Assembly: GCF_019929185.1 (NCBI RefSeq)
Contig: NZ_JAHZPC010000002.1
Span: 1 to 64,000, forward strand
Direction of reading: 5' to 3'
From: Streptococcus parasanguinis
GTDB taxonomy: Bacteria > Bacillota > Bacilli > Lactobacillales > Streptococcaceae
DNA length: 64,000 bases
Shown: positions 28,646 to 39,711 of the stretch, piece after piece
How the letters are laid out: every line of letters begins with the position of its first letter
Numbering within the stretch: position 1 is the first letter of the stretch
Made by a program: the position numbers and the translations under genes
Notes under the pieces: model-generated
The model's input: only the letters and a program-made list of their open reading frames with translations
Databases searched by the model: none
Told to the model about the DNA's origin: nothing

Positions 28646-29301
28646 TGATTCTCCTTCTTACGTTTTAAATAGTCTCTGACAGCATCCAAATCCTGGAAAA
28701 CTTGTTCTGCTTTAGTTAAGAAAGACTGTGCTGGTACTTTTAAATCTGGAACACATATGACTGGTATTCCAGCCCGATAGGCTGCTTCAATCCCTGCCTC
28801 ACTATCCTCTAGCACTAAGCAATTCTCTGGTAAAGCATTCAAATCACTACAAGCCTTTAAAAATATATCTGGGTAAGGTTTACTTCGTTTGACATCTTTT
28901 GCAAAAACTAAATGGTCAAATAGGGACAGTACCCCATTGCTATCCAAGATCATTCTAGCCCGAGATTCAACACTTGAAGTTGCTAAGGCGATTGGAATGC
29001 CCTCTGTTTTCAAAAAAGTAAGTAAATTTTTAGCACCTTTTTTTAAATGAACACCTTGGGCTAAGATTCGACCTTCTAGTTCATAAACTTTAGCCAGAGT
29101 TTGCTCGAAATTCCATGGTAAATCATAGGTATCCAAAAATCGTTGAACATTCTCCTCTTCCCTATGTCCACTGTAGTCTCTAGAATAAGTTTCTTCTGTG
29201 AAAGGAATTCCAAAATCTCTAAGCAATTCTTGATAAACTTTTAGAGAAATGATTTCAGTATCGGCTAATAAGCCATCTAAATCAAATATTACAGCTTCCA
29301 T
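28642..29301 (-). CDS. HAD-IA hydrolase (beta-phosphoglucomutase/phosphatase-like)
   Basis: 219 residues from the ATG at 29301; a GTG three codons upstream abuts the galK stop. HAD motif [12 protein letters not shown] supplies the nucleophile Asp and acid Asp; motif II is ATSS, the lysine lies in [14 protein letters not shown], and motif IV is LEDSEAG. It probably acts on a sugar phosphate such as galactose-1-phosphate or a by-product. Several stretches are only 30-37% GC by eye, against about 47-52% in galT and galK, which suggests a later insertion into an existing galKT operon. The one- to four-base junctions show it is now fully integrated. Confidence 0.8.
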   Translation of the reverse strand: MEAVIFDLDGLLADTEIISLKVYQELLRDFGIPFTEETYSRDYSGHREEENVQRFLDTYDLPWNFEQTLAKVYELEGRILAQGVHLKKGAKNLLTFLKTEGIPIALATSSVESRARMILDSNGVLSLFDHLVFAKDVKRSKPYPDIFLKACSDLNALPENCLVLEDSEAGIEAAYRAGIPVICVPDLKVPAQSFLTKAEQVFQDLDAVRDYLKRKKENQ

Positions 29302-29310
29302 TATTATCAC

Positions 29311-30489
29311 CTAGTCTAAAACTCGTGTCCCTGCCGCAACTTCTGCAATATAAAAGCTTGGCGCATAGCCAACGACTTCTTCATAGCGGTTGCCGACAGC
29401 TTCTTTAAAGGCTTCAACCTTATCTTTGTTTACAAGGGCGATGGCGCAACCACCAAAGCCTGCTCCTGTCATACGAGCGCCCAAGACGCCTTCTTGTTCC
29501 CAGGCTGTATGCACCAAGGTATCCAATTCTAGACCTGTCACTTCGTAGTCATGCTCCAAGGATACGTGGGAAGCATTCATGAGACGGCCAAAGCCTTCCA
29601 AATTCCCTGCTTCAAGTGCCTTACGAGCTTGGAGGGTCCGTTGGTTTTCAAGTACAGCATGGCGAGCCCGTTTGATGCGGTTTTCATCCTTGATCAAGTA
29701 GCTGTAAGCATCAAAAGCCCAGAGATCCAATTCCCCTAAGGTTTGGATATCCAATTTTTCTTGGAGTTCAGAGACGGCGGTTTCACATTCTGCTCGACGT
29801 TCATTGTATTTGGAATCCGCTAATTCCCGACGTTTGTTGGTATTCATGATGACTACGACATTGTCTTTGAGGTCCAGCGGTACCAGATCATACTCTAGGG
29901 TGTTGGTATCGAGATAAATAGCCCGTTGGTCGGCTCCCATACCGATGGCAAATTGGTCCATGATCCCAGAGTTGACTCCGATGAAGTGATTTTCAGTTTG
30001 TTTGCCGATCTTGACCAGATCTAGACGATCTAACTGAAGATCATATAGTTTCTCAGCGATGACGCCAATCAAGAGCTCAAGCGAAGCTGAAGAAGAAAGA
30101 CCGGATCCATTTGGAATATTGCCGTAGACATAGACGTCCATTCCGCTATCAATAACATGACCCGCTTCTTGCAAGAAATGGAGCACGCCTTTTGGATAGT
30201 TGGTCCAGTTGTGCTCTTTTTCAAAGTGGAGATTATCCAGTGGGACTTCAATGATCCCCTTGTCTTCAAAGTTTCCTGAGAAGAAACGCAAGACCTTATC
30301 CTCACGCTTTCTTGCCGCTCCGTAGGTACCAAGAGTGATAGCCGCTGGGAAGACATGGCCACCATTATAGTCCGTATGTTCACCAATCAGATTAATCCGT
30401 CCTGGTGAGAAGAAAGTGTGGTCAGCCTTTTCCCCAAAGACAGCCTGGAATTTTGCTTGTAAATCTTGAGATGTGATTGTTGTCGTCAT
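29311..30489 (-). CDS. galK: Galactokinase
   Basis: 392 residues. GHMP signatures: the galactokinase motif [15 protein letters not shown] (30-44), the ATP-binding [11 protein letters not shown] and the C-terminal [13 protein letters not shown]. It phosphorylates alpha-galactose on C1 with ATP and opens the Leloir pathway. It is the first gene of the gal operon, with AGGAG seven bases upstream of ATG, a clear promoter, a cre site in the transcription start region and two GalR-type operators upstream. Confidence 0.95.
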   Translation of the reverse strand: MTTTITSQDLQAKFQAVFGEKADHTFFSPGRINLIGEHTDYNGGHVFPAAITLGTYGAARKREDKVLRFFSGNFEDKGIIEVPLDNLHFEKEHNWTNYPKGVLHFLQEAGHVIDSGMDVYVYGNIPNGSGLSSSASLELLIGVIAEKLYDLQLDRLDLVKIGKQTENHFIGVNSGIMDQFAIGMGADQRAIYLDTNTLEYDLVPLDLKDNVVVIMNTNKRRELADSKYNERRAECETAVSELQEKLDIQTLGELDLWAFDAYSYLIKDENRIKRARHAVLENQRTLQARKALEAGNLEGFGRLMNASHVSLEHDYEVTGLELDTLVHTAWEQEGVLGARMTGAGFGGCAIALVNKDKVEAFKEAVGNRYEEVVGYAPSFYIAEVAAGTRVLD

Positions 30490-30506
30490 GAGAAACTCCT
30501 TTAGTT

Positions 30507-30522
30507 TTGTAAACGTTTTTAT
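30507..30522 (-). promoter_or_regulatory. cre site at the gal operon start
   Basis: TTGTAAACGTTTTTAT matches the CcpA consensus with one mismatch. It lies just downstream of the -10, where CcpA would block initiation or elongation. Confidence 0.8.
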
Positions 30523-30528
30523 ACTTGT

Positions 30529-30557
30529 ATTATATCTGATCGCAAGTAAAACTTCAA
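30529..30557 (-). promoter_or_regulatory. galK promoter
   Basis: Minus strand TTGAAG (30557-30552), 17-bp spacer, TATAAT (30534-30529). Confidence 0.8.
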
Positions 30558-30561
30558 GTGT

Positions 30562-30583
30562 TTTTAGTAAAATTTTATTAATT
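30562..30583. promoter_or_regulatory. Candidate GalR operator O1
   Basis: Begins TTTTAGTAAAATTTTA and continues with partial dyad symmetry. It lies immediately upstream of the galK -35. Confidence 0.65.
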
Positions 30584-30666
30584 TTTTATTTTATGTCAAA
30601 AAAGGCTATAACAAAGGGTTTTACTCCGATTCCAACTTCTATTCTATCATTGCTTTTTTGATTAAA

Positions 30667-30688
30667 TTTTAGTAAAATTTTACCAAAA
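30667..30688. promoter_or_regulatory. Candidate GalR operator O2
   Basis: Also begins TTTTAGTAAAATTTTA. The full 22 bp differs from a perfect palindrome at one position. Its centre is 105 bp from the O1 centre. It abuts the T run of the gtfA terminator. Confidence 0.65.
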
Positions 30689-30719
30689 AATCTCAATTGG
30701 GGGTGACCCAATTGAGATT
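30689..30719 (-). terminator. Terminator of the msm/gtfA operon
   Basis: Perfect 13-bp stem AATCTCAATTGGG/CCCAATTGAGATT, followed by a T run on the minus strand. Confidence 0.95.
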
Positions 30720-30729
30720 CTTAAAGGTT

Positions 30730-32172
30730 CTAAAACACCATTTCTTGACCATTTTCTGTCACTTGGTAAGTGCCCTCAGCAAGATCGATTCGGGCTACTG
30801 CTGTGACAGTTTGGTCTTTATTTTGGCGCGTGATGACAATGGTATGATCATCTGGTGTTTCCACCTCAATGCTTCCTTCTAGATCAAAAGCTGCAGAGTT
30901 GTTCCGGAAACTAAAGAGCTTGAGAAGGGATTGTACGACTGGACGCTCTACTTCTTGTGCGATTTCTTCATTGCTGTAGTAATGACGGTTGATATTGCGG
31001 CCTTCTTTGGTGTTTTCTAAGAGTTCCAAATCATTCTTCCCAGCTAGGAATCCAACATAATAAACCTGTGGAATACCTGGTGCAAAGGCTTGAATTAAAC
31101 GGGCTAGGAAGTACTTACGATCGTCATCTCCAAGCGCTGAATAGTAAGTCGAATTGATTTGGTAGATATCCAAGTTGTTGTATTCTGCTGTGGAATATTT
31201 GCGTTTAACATTTGCCCCAACCTTATAAAGCTCATTTGAAGCATAGTCAATCTCTTCATCTGTCAAGATATCCTTGACATCGACCACCCCAATTCCATCA
31301 TGGGTATCGAGGGTCGTGAACTGCTTCATCGGACTCATCTTCAACCACTTGGCAAGGCGATCCACTTTTGAACTATAGAGGCTATAGAGGGTCACCATTG
31401 GAAGCGCGAAGTCATAGACATAATAGTCGTGATCGGCAATTTTAAATTGGATAGAATAGTGCTCATGAATCTCTGGAAGAAGCTCAGCACCGTAGCCTGC
31501 CGCCATATCGCGCACCTTATCCAACAAATCCCAAATGTCTGGCTCCACGAAGAAATCATTAGTGTCCAATTTCTTGACTGCATAGGCAAAGGCGTCCAAA
31601 CGAATGAGGTCACAGCCATTGCTCGCCAGGTGTTCGATGGTCTTGCGAATAAAATCCATGGTCACTTCCTTTGTCACATCTAGGTCAATCTGCTCTTCCC
31701 CGAAAGTATTCCAGAGATGCTCAGTCGTCCCATCCGCAAAAGTGATAGCTTGTTTTGGAGCTCGGTCTTTGCGCTTATAAATCAAATCTACATCTGCTTG
31801 AGTAGGACGATTCTCCGGCCAGAACTTGTCCCAGTTGAGGAAGAGATCCTTGTAGGCACTTTGGTCGTGCTTTTCTTGGTAGTCCTTGTAGTATTTAGAT
31901 TGACGGGAAATGTGATTAATCATAAAGTCAAACATAAGATAGTACTTGTCCCCCAAGCGTTTGACATCTTCCCAATCTCCAAAGGCTGGATCCACTTGAT
32001 CATAGTCTACAGGCGCAAAGCCACGGTCACCAGTTGATGGGAAAAATGGTAAGAGGTGTACTCCACCTACTGCATCTCCAAAATATTTCTCCAGATTTAC
32101 ATAAAGATCCTTAAGGTTGTTTCCTAAGCTATCTGAGTAAGTAATTAACATGGTTTTGTTTTGAATTGGCAT
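30730..32172 (-). CDS. gtfA: Sucrose phosphorylase (GH13_18)
   Basis: 480 residues from ATG 32172 (AAAGGA upstream); ten upstream codons are discarded. The GH13 subfamily 18 catalytic residues are RLDAFAY (D193) and PEIHEH (E234), with THDGIG near 291-294 completing the triad. It converts sucrose and phosphate to glucose-1-phosphate and fructose in the cytoplasm, acting on the sucrose left after alpha-galactosidase cuts raffinose. It is the last gene of the aga-msmEFG-gtfA cluster, separated from msmG by an unusual 297-base structured gap. Confidence 0.95.
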   Translation of the reverse strand: MPIQNKTMLITYSDSLGNNLKDLYVNLEKYFGDAVGGVHLLPFFPSTGDRGFAPVDYDQVDPAFGDWEDVKRLGDKYYLMFDFMINHISRQSKYYKDYQEKHDQSAYKDLFLNWDKFWPENRPTQADVDLIYKRKDRAPKQAITFADGTTEHLWNTFGEEQIDLDVTKEVTMDFIRKTIEHLASNGCDLIRLDAFAYAVKKLDTNDFFVEPDIWDLLDKVRDMAAGYGAELLPEIHEHYSIQFKIADHDYYVYDFALPMVTLYSLYSSKVDRLAKWLKMSPMKQFTTLDTHDGIGVVDVKDILTDEEIDYASNELYKVGANVKRKYSTAEYNNLDIYQINSTYYSALGDDDRKYFLARLIQAFAPGIPQVYYVGFLAGKNDLELLENTKEGRNINRHYYSNEEIAQEVERPVVQSLLKLFSFRNNSAAFDLEGSIEVETPDDHTIVITRQNKDQTVTAVARIDLAEGTYQVTENGQEMVF

Positions 32173-32250
32173 AATGGTTTCCTTTTCTTTTTTGAAAGCC
32201 AAGTCTTAGGAGACCTGGCTTTCTTGAGTTTTTCTATTTTAGAATTGTTT

Positions 32251-32467
32251 CCTAGGGTACGATTTAAATCAGCAAGCTGAATCGTTACTTTGTATACGGA
32301 ATTGAACACGGGACTATTTTCTTAGGAAAAAAGATAAATCTCCTTGTGTGCAAGCACACTACGTCGATTTCCTATATTTCCACAGCCGTTACTACTTCAG
32401 TAGTCTACGGATGTGGATGCCCTAGGGTACTACAGAAATTTTCAGCAAGCTGAATCGTCCCTTTGTA
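32251..32467. repeat. Structured direct-repeat element between msmG and gtfA
   Basis: Two related units (32251-32295 and 32421-32467) both begin CCTAGGGTAC and share CAGCAAGCTGAATCGT and CTTTGTAT. Between them lie two hairpins: GTGTGCAAGCACAC (32346-32359) and a longer interrupted stem at 32380-32416 (CCACA.CCGT.ACTAC paired with GTAGT.ACGG.TGTGG). There is no open frame, and it does not look like a simple terminator. Confidence 0.75.
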
Positions 32468-32469
32468 TC

Positions 32470-33303
32470 TTATTTTACTGCGCCGTTGCTCATTCCTGCG
32501 ATGATATGGCGTTGGAAGAAGAGATAGACAATGGTGATACTGATAATACCGACCACGTAAGAGGCAAAGCTTGGTCCGTAGTCGTTGAAATATTGTCCTG
32601 CGTAGTTGTATTGGAACAAAGGCAGGGTCCACATTTTTGAATCCCGGTTCAAGACAAGGAGTGGCAACATGAAATCATTCCAGAACCAAAGGGCATTGAT
32701 GATCATGGTTGTCGCATGCATGGGTTTCATCATTGGAAAGATGATGCGGAAATAGGTTGTAAATTTACCAGCCCCATCGATTTCTGCTGCTTCATCCAAA
32801 CTTTCTGGAATAGAGATTTTGATATACCCTACATAGAGGAAGAGGGTCTGTGGAATCGCATAGGTCAAGTAGAGCAAGATCAAACCAAAGGTATTAGCCA
32901 AACCGAGTTTACTCATCATAACCGTAATCGGAATCATGATAACTTGGAAAGGTACGAAAATCCCAAGAATCAAGAGGGTGTACATGATGGTAAAGGCTTT
33001 TCTCTTACTCATATTACGTGCGATGGAGTAGGCTGCCATGGGGATAAAGATCATTACTGCAAGTAAAGACAAGACAGTGATGACGACAGAGTTCCAATAA
33101 TAGCCTCCGATCCCATCAGCCAAGAGACGGCTAAAGTTGTCCCATGTGAAGTTGGTTGGAAATCCAAAGAAATTGTCTACGATATCCTTGGTTGGTTTGA
33201 AGGAACTAAAGAGGGTGGCAAGGAGTGGCACTAAAATCAGAACCGATCCTAGAATCAATAGAATGTATTTGCCAATCAAGGCTTTTCTTTCATCTTGTTT
33301 CAT
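32470..33303 (-). CDS. msmG: Raffinose/multiple-sugar ABC permease MsmG (RafG)
   Basis: 277 residues from ATG 33303 with GAGGAG. About six membrane spans and the MalG-type EAA loop (SLDEAAEIDGAGKFTTYFRIIFP) that docks the ATPase. It pairs with MsmF and the lipoprotein MsmE to import raffinose, melibiose, stachyose-type sugars or isomaltooligosaccharides. No MsmK ATPase is encoded here; streptococci supply it from another locus. Confidence 0.92.
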   Translation of the reverse strand: MKQDERKALIGKYILLILGSVLILVPLLATLFSSFKPTKDIVDNFFGFPTNFTWDNFSRLLADGIGGYYWNSVVITVLSLLAVMIFIPMAAYSIARNMSKRKAFTIMYTLLILGIFVPFQVIMIPITVMMSKLGLANTFGLILLYLTYAIPQTLFLYVGYIKISIPESLDEAAEIDGAGKFTTYFRIIFPMMKPMHATTMIINALWFWNDFMLPLLVLNRDSKMWTLPLFQYNYAGQYFNDYGPSFASYVVGIISITIVYLFFQRHIIAGMSNGAVK

Positions 33304-33316
33304 CGTGCTTCTCCTC

Positions 33317-34183
33317 TTAAATTTCAAATTTCTTAGATACTCTCAATTGGATGATCGAAATCACTACAATCAAGAAGAACAAGATTACGGCAATGGCATT
33401 GGCATAACCGAATTGGTTATTTTTAAAGGCATAGTTATAAACCAAGAGTCCAAGTGAGGTTGTGGCATTGTTTGGACCACCACCAGTCATGGCAAAGACT
33501 TGGTCAAAGGCGGTAAGCCCACCTTTTAGGGCTAGGATAAAGACCATAGAGACACTTGGTAGTAAGTAAGGCAATTCAACATTCCAGAAGACTTGCTTGC
33601 TAGTCGCACCATCGATTCTTGCTGCTTCTGTAATTTCAGATGGGATAGATTGCAGACCAGCTAGGAAGATAATGATGGGCATAGCTACTCCTTGCCAAAG
33701 AAGGACAAAGACAGCCGCGAATATTGCTCCCCACTTAGTCCCTAAAAGACTGGTTTGGAGAAACTCGATATGAAGGGCATTCCCAATTGCTGGAAGACCG
33801 TAGTTGAAGACTTGTTTGAAGATCAACGCCACTGTCAAGCCGGACAAAACTGCTGGGAAGAAAAACCAAGCACGGAAGAAGGTTTGGCCTTTGATCTTAG
33901 AGTTCAAGACACGCGCAATGAAGATCCCAAGGGCAATCTCACCAACTACCATAGCAATCGTGATGATTGCAGTAAAGCCAATAGCATTCATGAATTTTGG
34001 ATCCATAAAGAGGAGCTTAAAGTTGTTCAAGCCGACAAACTTGTAGTTATAGGTCAAACCTGTCCAGTTGGTAAAACTGTAAAAGGCTCCTTGGAACATT
34101 GGCACATAGAAGAAAATTGCTTGTAATAAGAGGGGAATGACCACAAAAGCCCATGCCCAATATTTTTGTAATACTTTTTTCAT
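33317..34183 (-). CDS. msmF: Raffinose/multiple-sugar ABC permease MsmF (RafF)
   Basis: 288 residues from ATG 34183; the longer frame overlaps the end of msmE. Six membrane spans and the MalF-type EAA loop (SEITEAARIDGATSKQVFWNVELP). It forms a heterodimer with MsmG. Only a 13-base gap separates it from msmG. Confidence 0.92.
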   Translation of the reverse strand: MKKVLQKYWAWAFVVIPLLLQAIFFYVPMFQGAFYSFTNWTGLTYNYKFVGLNNFKLLFMDPKFMNAIGFTAIITIAMVVGEIALGIFIARVLNSKIKGQTFFRAWFFFPAVLSGLTVALIFKQVFNYGLPAIGNALHIEFLQTSLLGTKWGAIFAAVFVLLWQGVAMPIIIFLAGLQSIPSEITEAARIDGATSKQVFWNVELPYLLPSVSMVFILALKGGLTAFDQVFAMTGGGPNNATTSLGLLVYNYAFKNNQFGYANAIAVILFFLIVVISIIQLRVSKKFEI

Positions 34184-34196
34184 TGTCTCTCTACTC

Positions 34197-35456
34197 CTAA
34201 TCCACATCCGCTTTCATCGGGTTAAAGAAGGCATTCAAATCATTGACCATTCCTTGTTTATCACCTGTCAAGACATAGTTCATCGTCAAGGTATGGAAGT
34301 CTGCTTCACTGGTCCAGTATTGTTGCAACCACACCAAGTGACGATCCGTAAAGGCATATTTGGTCATCCCAGCAAGCGGTGAATCCTCTCCTGCTTGTTT
34401 GACCCCTTCGATCGCTGTTGGAGATCCGTCCACATCATAGTACTTTTGCATGACTTCTGGACGGGTCATGTATTCCACAAAGGCATTGGCTTCTTTTGGA
34501 TGTTTGGTAGTAGCTGAGATAGACCATGCTAAGTCTCCCGCACCAACGGTTAAGCTTTGTCCTTTTTCTTTCCCTGGAATCATGAAGGTCCCAATCTTAA
34601 ATTTCGGTTTTTGTTCATTGATCGCGGTGATAGCCCAAGAACCATTTGGTGTCATGAGGACATCTCCACGCGCGAAGGCTCCGATAACGTCTGTATAGCC
34701 AGCACCTTCCCAATTCTTTTGCTTAGATCCTTTAATGCGAAGGATATCCATGACCTTGATGTCATCCTTCATAATCGGATCAGACAATTTAATGGAATTT
34801 GGCTGAGAATAACGAAGGTATTGGTTGGCTTCTTTTCCTCCACCTGCTGCTGTCGCAAAGGCCAATTGATTGTAACCATTGAGTGTCCAAGCTTCTGCTC
34901 CTGCAATCCCAAATGGAGTTTGTCCTTTGGCAACGATGTCTTTTACCAACTGTTCAAATTCGTCCCAAGTTTCAGGAACCTTCAAACCCAACTCTTCGAA
35001 TTTATCTTTGTTGTAGTAGATTCCGTAAGCATTGGCTGTGAAAGGAACGTTGTAGACTTTTCCGTTCACGGCATATTTTTCAGCGTAGCCGTTTTTCACG
35101 CGTTTCAGATAGTCTTTATTGCTTAAATCTTCGAAGACACCCGCTTTCGCCCATTCTTGCAGTTCGATAGACTGTGGGTAAATATTGACCACATCTGGTA
35201 CATCACCTGCGAGGACACGGGTCTTCAACACCTCACCAGCGTTTGGTACATTGACAACTTTGACCTTGACCTTTGGATTTTCCTTTTCAAAATCACGCGC
35301 GATTTCTTCCAAGGTTTTGGTCATTTCTTTTTTCTGGTTGAAATACTCGATGGTCACTGTGCCATCCGCAGATTTACCATCGTTGGAGCAAGCGCCAAGC
35401 CCAAACAAGGCTAAGCCTGTAGTCGCAAGAAGTCCGATTTTTTTATACCATTTCAT
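34197..35456 (-). CDS. msmE: Raffinose/multiple-sugar-binding lipoprotein MsmE (RafE)
   Basis: 419 residues: lipoprotein signal with FGLGAC (Cys23), then a cluster D sugar-binding fold of SBP_bac_1 type (EYFNQKKEMTKTLEEIARDFEKENP near the start; many tryptophans for sugar stacking). It captures alpha-galactosides outside the membrane and passes them to MsmFG. GGAG upstream. It starts 14 bases after the aga stop. Confidence 0.92.
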   Translation of the reverse strand: MKWYKKIGLLATTGLALFGLGACSNDGKSADGTVTIEYFNQKKEMTKTLEEIARDFEKENPKVKVKVVNVPNAGEVLKTRVLAGDVPDVVNIYPQSIELQEWAKAGVFEDLSNKDYLKRVKNGYAEKYAVNGKVYNVPFTANAYGIYYNKDKFEELGLKVPETWDEFEQLVKDIVAKGQTPFGIAGAEAWTLNGYNQLAFATAAGGGKEANQYLRYSQPNSIKLSDPIMKDDIKVMDILRIKGSKQKNWEGAGYTDVIGAFARGDVLMTPNGSWAITAINEQKPKFKIGTFMIPGKEKGQSLTVGAGDLAWSISATTKHPKEANAFVEYMTRPEVMQKYYDVDGSPTAIEGVKQAGEDSPLAGMTKYAFTDRHLVWLQQYWTSEADFHTLTMNYVLTGDKQGMVNDLNAFFNPMKADVD

Positions 35457-35470
35457 TTGGCTGTCTCCTT

Positions 35471-37633
35471 TTATTTTTTGACAAAAACATATTGTTTGCT
35501 GAGGAAATCTCCCTGAGGAAGAACGACGGTTAAGCCAGCATACATGAGCTCAGCTCCTGAATATACTTGATCCGTCCCTTCTAAGCGATAGAGCGCATCT
35601 TCTTCCAACCCCTTGAGTTTCAGGGTCGGCTCGATCTCTTCAACCGTTGATAAGATTCGTACATAGGTTACAACCGTGCGGTCTTGATAAGTGAACTGGA
35701 CGGCTGCTTGATTGCTACCCTGTCTTGGATTGATCAAGCGGTAGTGTTTTCCGAATTGAACAAGTGGTCGAATCGTTTTGTAATGAGCAACTTGAGCTGC
35801 GATCCGATCCAACTCTTCTTGAGGAAGACTGGTTAGATCCAATTCATAGCCCAGATTTCCCATCATGGCTACATGACCTCGCGTCTCAAGTGGTGTGATC
35901 CGTCCCATCTGGTGATTTGGCACTGCTGATACGTGAGCTCCCATAGAAATGGTAGGATAGAGGTAGCTAGAACCATACTGGATCGGAAGTCTGGCAATGG
36001 CATCCGTATTGTCACTCGCCCATATCTGCGGGAAGTAACGCATCATACCAAGGTCGTTGCGGCCACCACCTCCGGAGCAGGACTCAAAGAGGATGTTCTC
36101 GTACTTCTCTGTTAAGTAAGAAACCACTTCATAGAGACCTAAGATATACGCATGGGATTGCATCTTGGTTTCAAGGTATGTTTGCCCATTCCCAAGCTTA
36201 GTGATATTGCGGTTCATGTCCCATTTGATATAGTCGATCTCATGATTTCCAAGTAAGTCATCCAAGACCTGCTTAATATAAGCCACTACTTCTTTATTGG
36301 AGAAATCAAGTACTAGTTGATTCCGTGAATAGGTGTGTTCATAGCCTGGGACTTGAATAGCCCAGTCCGGATGAGTCCGGTAGAGGTCGCTATCAACAGA
36401 AATCATTTCTGGCTCCACCCAAAGGCCAAATTGAAGTCCCTTGTCATGGATGCCTTGGATCAGTTCTGCTAGGCTTCCTCCTAATTTTTCTTCATTGACA
36501 GTCCAGTCACCAAGAGCCCGATTATCATCATAGCGATTGCCAAACCAGCCATCATCCAGAACGAAAAGCTCGATTCCCACTTTTTGAGCCTCATCTGCCA
36601 GCTCCAATAATTTTTCTTTCTTGAAATCAAAGTAGGTGGCTTCCCAGTTGTTGATAAGAATCGGGCGTTCTTTGTGGGCAAAGGGGCTAGGAATAATATG
36701 GTTTTGGACAAATGCTTGACTTTCTTGACTGAGACCGGTCAATCCCTCATGTGAGTAGCTGATCATTGCCACTGGCGTATCAAAACTCTGATTGGATTCC
36801 AATTCCCAAGCGAAGTTTTCAGGATTGATCCCCAGTCCAACCCGAACTTCATTGAGTTGATTTTTCTGAACAAATCCTTCAAAATTCCCACTGTAGAGCA
36901 GTTGGAAGGCAAGGGCAGAACCGGCATCTTCCGTCACTTCATGATCGGCAAGGATAAGGGCTGGAGTCTGGGCGTGTCCAGAAGCACCACGATTGGAGCT
37001 GATGGAGAAGATTCCTTGCTCCACTTGCTGACGGCGAACTGTTTTTTCTCTCGCATAGGCTCCTTGCAGAGTGATGATATCGTAATCACCTGCTGGGATA
37101 TCTGCCAACACACTGTGAGCCTTGTGGATCACAACCTTTTCATCACTACAGTTTTCAATCTTTGAGAAGCTGGTAATGGTTGCCCGATCCTCGTAGGCGG
37201 TGTAGTAGAGGTTCAACCGCAGGGCTGCTTGATCATCTTCAAAGACCAGTGCCAAAGTTTCAGCCTGATCTACTGAGTGAGGGTTCGGAAGACCGGTCGC
37301 CTCGACACTACCAGAGTAGATATTGGCTCCGACATAAAGAAAATCCGTCACCTCTGTAACGCCGTGCCGGATCTGAATAGACGGCTTTCGAAAATCTCCT
37401 AGTCCGTGCTGGCCCAAGACCTGTCGCTGGGTATCTAGACTAAAGGTTCGATTGTCAGGTGTTGGATTTCCAGCGAAAGCATGGTCCTTCTCATGCACGG
37501 TATTGGAAAAATGATAGGACGGAATCGGACGTCCCAAATGCTTGAGCATCAGGTAGCCATCTCGATTTTCAAGGATGAGGCTCAGTCCCTTACTTTCTAC
37601 ATAGAACAAATTTTGTTCGATACGAATTGCCAT
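35471..37633 (-). CDS. aga: Alpha-galactosidase (GH36)
   Basis: 720 residues from ATG 37633 with GGAGG; four upstream codons are dropped. GH36 signatures: FVLDDGWFG (358-365), the nucleophile in YIKWDMNR (D472), ESCSGGGGR (517-525) and the acid/base region WASDNTDA (D541/D544). It has no signal peptide, so it cuts imported melibiose and raffinose in the cytoplasm, releasing galactose for the Leloir genes next door. It is the first gene of the aga-msmEFG-gtfA operon, divergent from msmR, with a strong cre site between. Confidence 0.95.
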   Translation of the reverse strand: MAIRIEQNLFYVESKGLSLILENRDGYLMLKHLGRPIPSYHFSNTVHEKDHAFAGNPTPDNRTFSLDTQRQVLGQHGLGDFRKPSIQIRHGVTEVTDFLYVGANIYSGSVEATGLPNPHSVDQAETLALVFEDDQAALRLNLYYTAYEDRATITSFSKIENCSDEKVVIHKAHSVLADIPAGDYDIITLQGAYAREKTVRRQQVEQGIFSISSNRGASGHAQTPALILADHEVTEDAGSALAFQLLYSGNFEGFVQKNQLNEVRVGLGINPENFAWELESNQSFDTPVAMISYSHEGLTGLSQESQAFVQNHIIPSPFAHKERPILINNWEATYFDFKKEKLLELADEAQKVGIELFVLDDGWFGNRYDDNRALGDWTVNEEKLGGSLAELIQGIHDKGLQFGLWVEPEMISVDSDLYRTHPDWAIQVPGYEHTYSRNQLVLDFSNKEVVAYIKQVLDDLLGNHEIDYIKWDMNRNITKLGNGQTYLETKMQSHAYILGLYEVVSYLTEKYENILFESCSGGGGRNDLGMMRYFPQIWASDNTDAIARLPIQYGSSYLYPTISMGAHVSAVPNHQMGRITPLETRGHVAMMGNLGYELDLTSLPQEELDRIAAQVAHYKTIRPLVQFGKHYRLINPRQGSNQAAVQFTYQDRTVVTYVRILSTVEEIEPTLKLKGLEEDALYRLEGTDQVYSGAELMYAGLTVVLPQGDFLSKQYVFVKK

Positions 37634-37725
37634 ATCTTCCTCCATTGGACCCTAAAAATATCACTATGTGTTTTTATATTTAGTTCCAATATTTTTCTTT
37701 TTTTCACATGTCTTTATTTTACCTG

Positions 37726-37741
37726 TTGTAAACGCTTTCGA
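37726..37741. promoter_or_regulatory. cre site in the aga-msmR intergenic region
   Basis: TTGTAAACGCTTTCGA matches the CcpA consensus with one mismatch. It is placed to repress the aga operon, and possibly msmR. Confidence 0.8.
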
Positions 37742-37765
37742 AAATAGAATTTTGTTGGGCTTATA

Positions 37766-37774
37766 TGGTAAAAT
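37766..37774 (+). promoter_or_regulatory. Extended -10 of msmR
   Basis: TGGTAAAAT with no good -35. The leader is short and carries GGAGG. Confidence 0.5.
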
Positions 37775-37794
37775 GTTAGGTAGGAGGTTTACCT

Positions 37795-38628
37795 ATGTTA
37801 GTCTTTTCAGAATACCAAACTGACACGATTGATCTAGCCCTTGATTTTTACGGCTACGAAGATTGCCCCAAGAATTATGAATTTGGTCCTAGCGTTCGAG
37901 ACAATTTTGTACTGCATTTTGTTACCAAGGGAAAGGGAGTCTTTCACTTTGAAAAAAAAGAAATCCACCTAGAAGCTGGGGATCTCTTTCTTCTTCCAAA
38001 AAATAAGGTGACCTACTACCAGGCAGACTCAGAAGAGCCTTGGTCCTACTACTGGATTGGCATCAGTGGCACCAAGGTAAGTGATTTCATGCGCTTTTCA
38101 ACCCTACAAGAAAAAGGCTTTTTAAAGAAAACAGAGGTGGACACAGAGCGGATCGGGCTGTTTATGGAGCAACTCGTCCACAAGGCAGAGGCTTCAAAGA
38201 TGACTTCGCATTACCAACTCCACCTTCTCTCTCAGATCTATGAACTGCTATTTCTTATCAGTGAAGTGGCTCCCGATATCCATCGGAGCCATCCATCTCC
38301 AACCTATCAACTCTATCTGACCTGCAAGCATGTGATTGAGACGTATTACGCTAAAGAACATCTCAGTATTCAAGAGATCGCCGATGACCTCAATGTCCAT
38401 CGGTCTTACCTGACAACTGTTTTTAAGGAGTTTCACCAGATCTCTCCCAAAGAATTCCTGCACTCGGTCCGCATGCAACGTGCCCAGCAGTTACTAACCA
38501 ACACAGATGAAAGCATCAAGATTGTTGCCTACTCCGTTGGCTTTTCAGACCCCCTTTATTTTTCAAAGGCTTTTAAGTCCTATAGCCAACAAACCCCTAG
38601 CCAATATCGAAGGAAACATAAAATTTAG
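37795..38628 (+). CDS. msmR: AraC-family activator of the msm/raffinose operon
   Basis: 277 residues: N-terminal cupin-type sugar-sensing domain (GKGVFHFEKKEIHLEAGDLFLLP, about 43-65) and C-terminal double helix-turn-helix (LSIQEIADDLNVHRSYLTTVFKEF and IKIVAYSVGFSDPLYFSKAFK). Divergent from aga, as expected for MsmR/RafR, which activates aga and msmEFG in response to alpha-galactosides. Strong GGAGG eight bases from ATG. Confidence 0.9.
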   Translation: MLVFSEYQTDTIDLALDFYGYEDCPKNYEFGPSVRDNFVLHFVTKGKGVFHFEKKEIHLEAGDLFLLPKNKVTYYQADSEEPWSYYWIGISGTKVSDFMRFSTLQEKGFLKKTEVDTERIGLFMEQLVHKAEASKMTSHYQLHLLSQIYELLFLISEVAPDIHRSHPSPTYQLYLTCKHVIETYYAKEHLSIQEIADDLNVHRSYLTTVFKEFHQISPKEFLHSVRMQRAQQLLTNTDESIKIVAYSVGFSDPLYFSKAFKSYSQQTPSQYRRKHKI

Positions 38629-38644
38629 TAAAAATTTATTTCTT
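38623..38644. promoter_or_regulatory. Weaker GalR-type operator upstream of galR
   Basis: ATTTAGTAAAAATTTATT resembles the two operators upstream of galK with several mismatches. It lies before galR, fitting autoregulation. Confidence 0.45.
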
Positions 38645-38692
38645 TTTACTAGTATTTAGAGTATACTGGAAGTAGAAATCAATAAAGGATGA

Positions 38693-39703
<1,011 letters not shown>

Positions 39704-39711
39704 GAGGTCTT

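Noticed and set aside
34557..35126. 189-codon plus-strand frame
   Set aside because: Fully antisense to msmE, which has lipoprotein and binding-protein signatures; composition is not protein-like.
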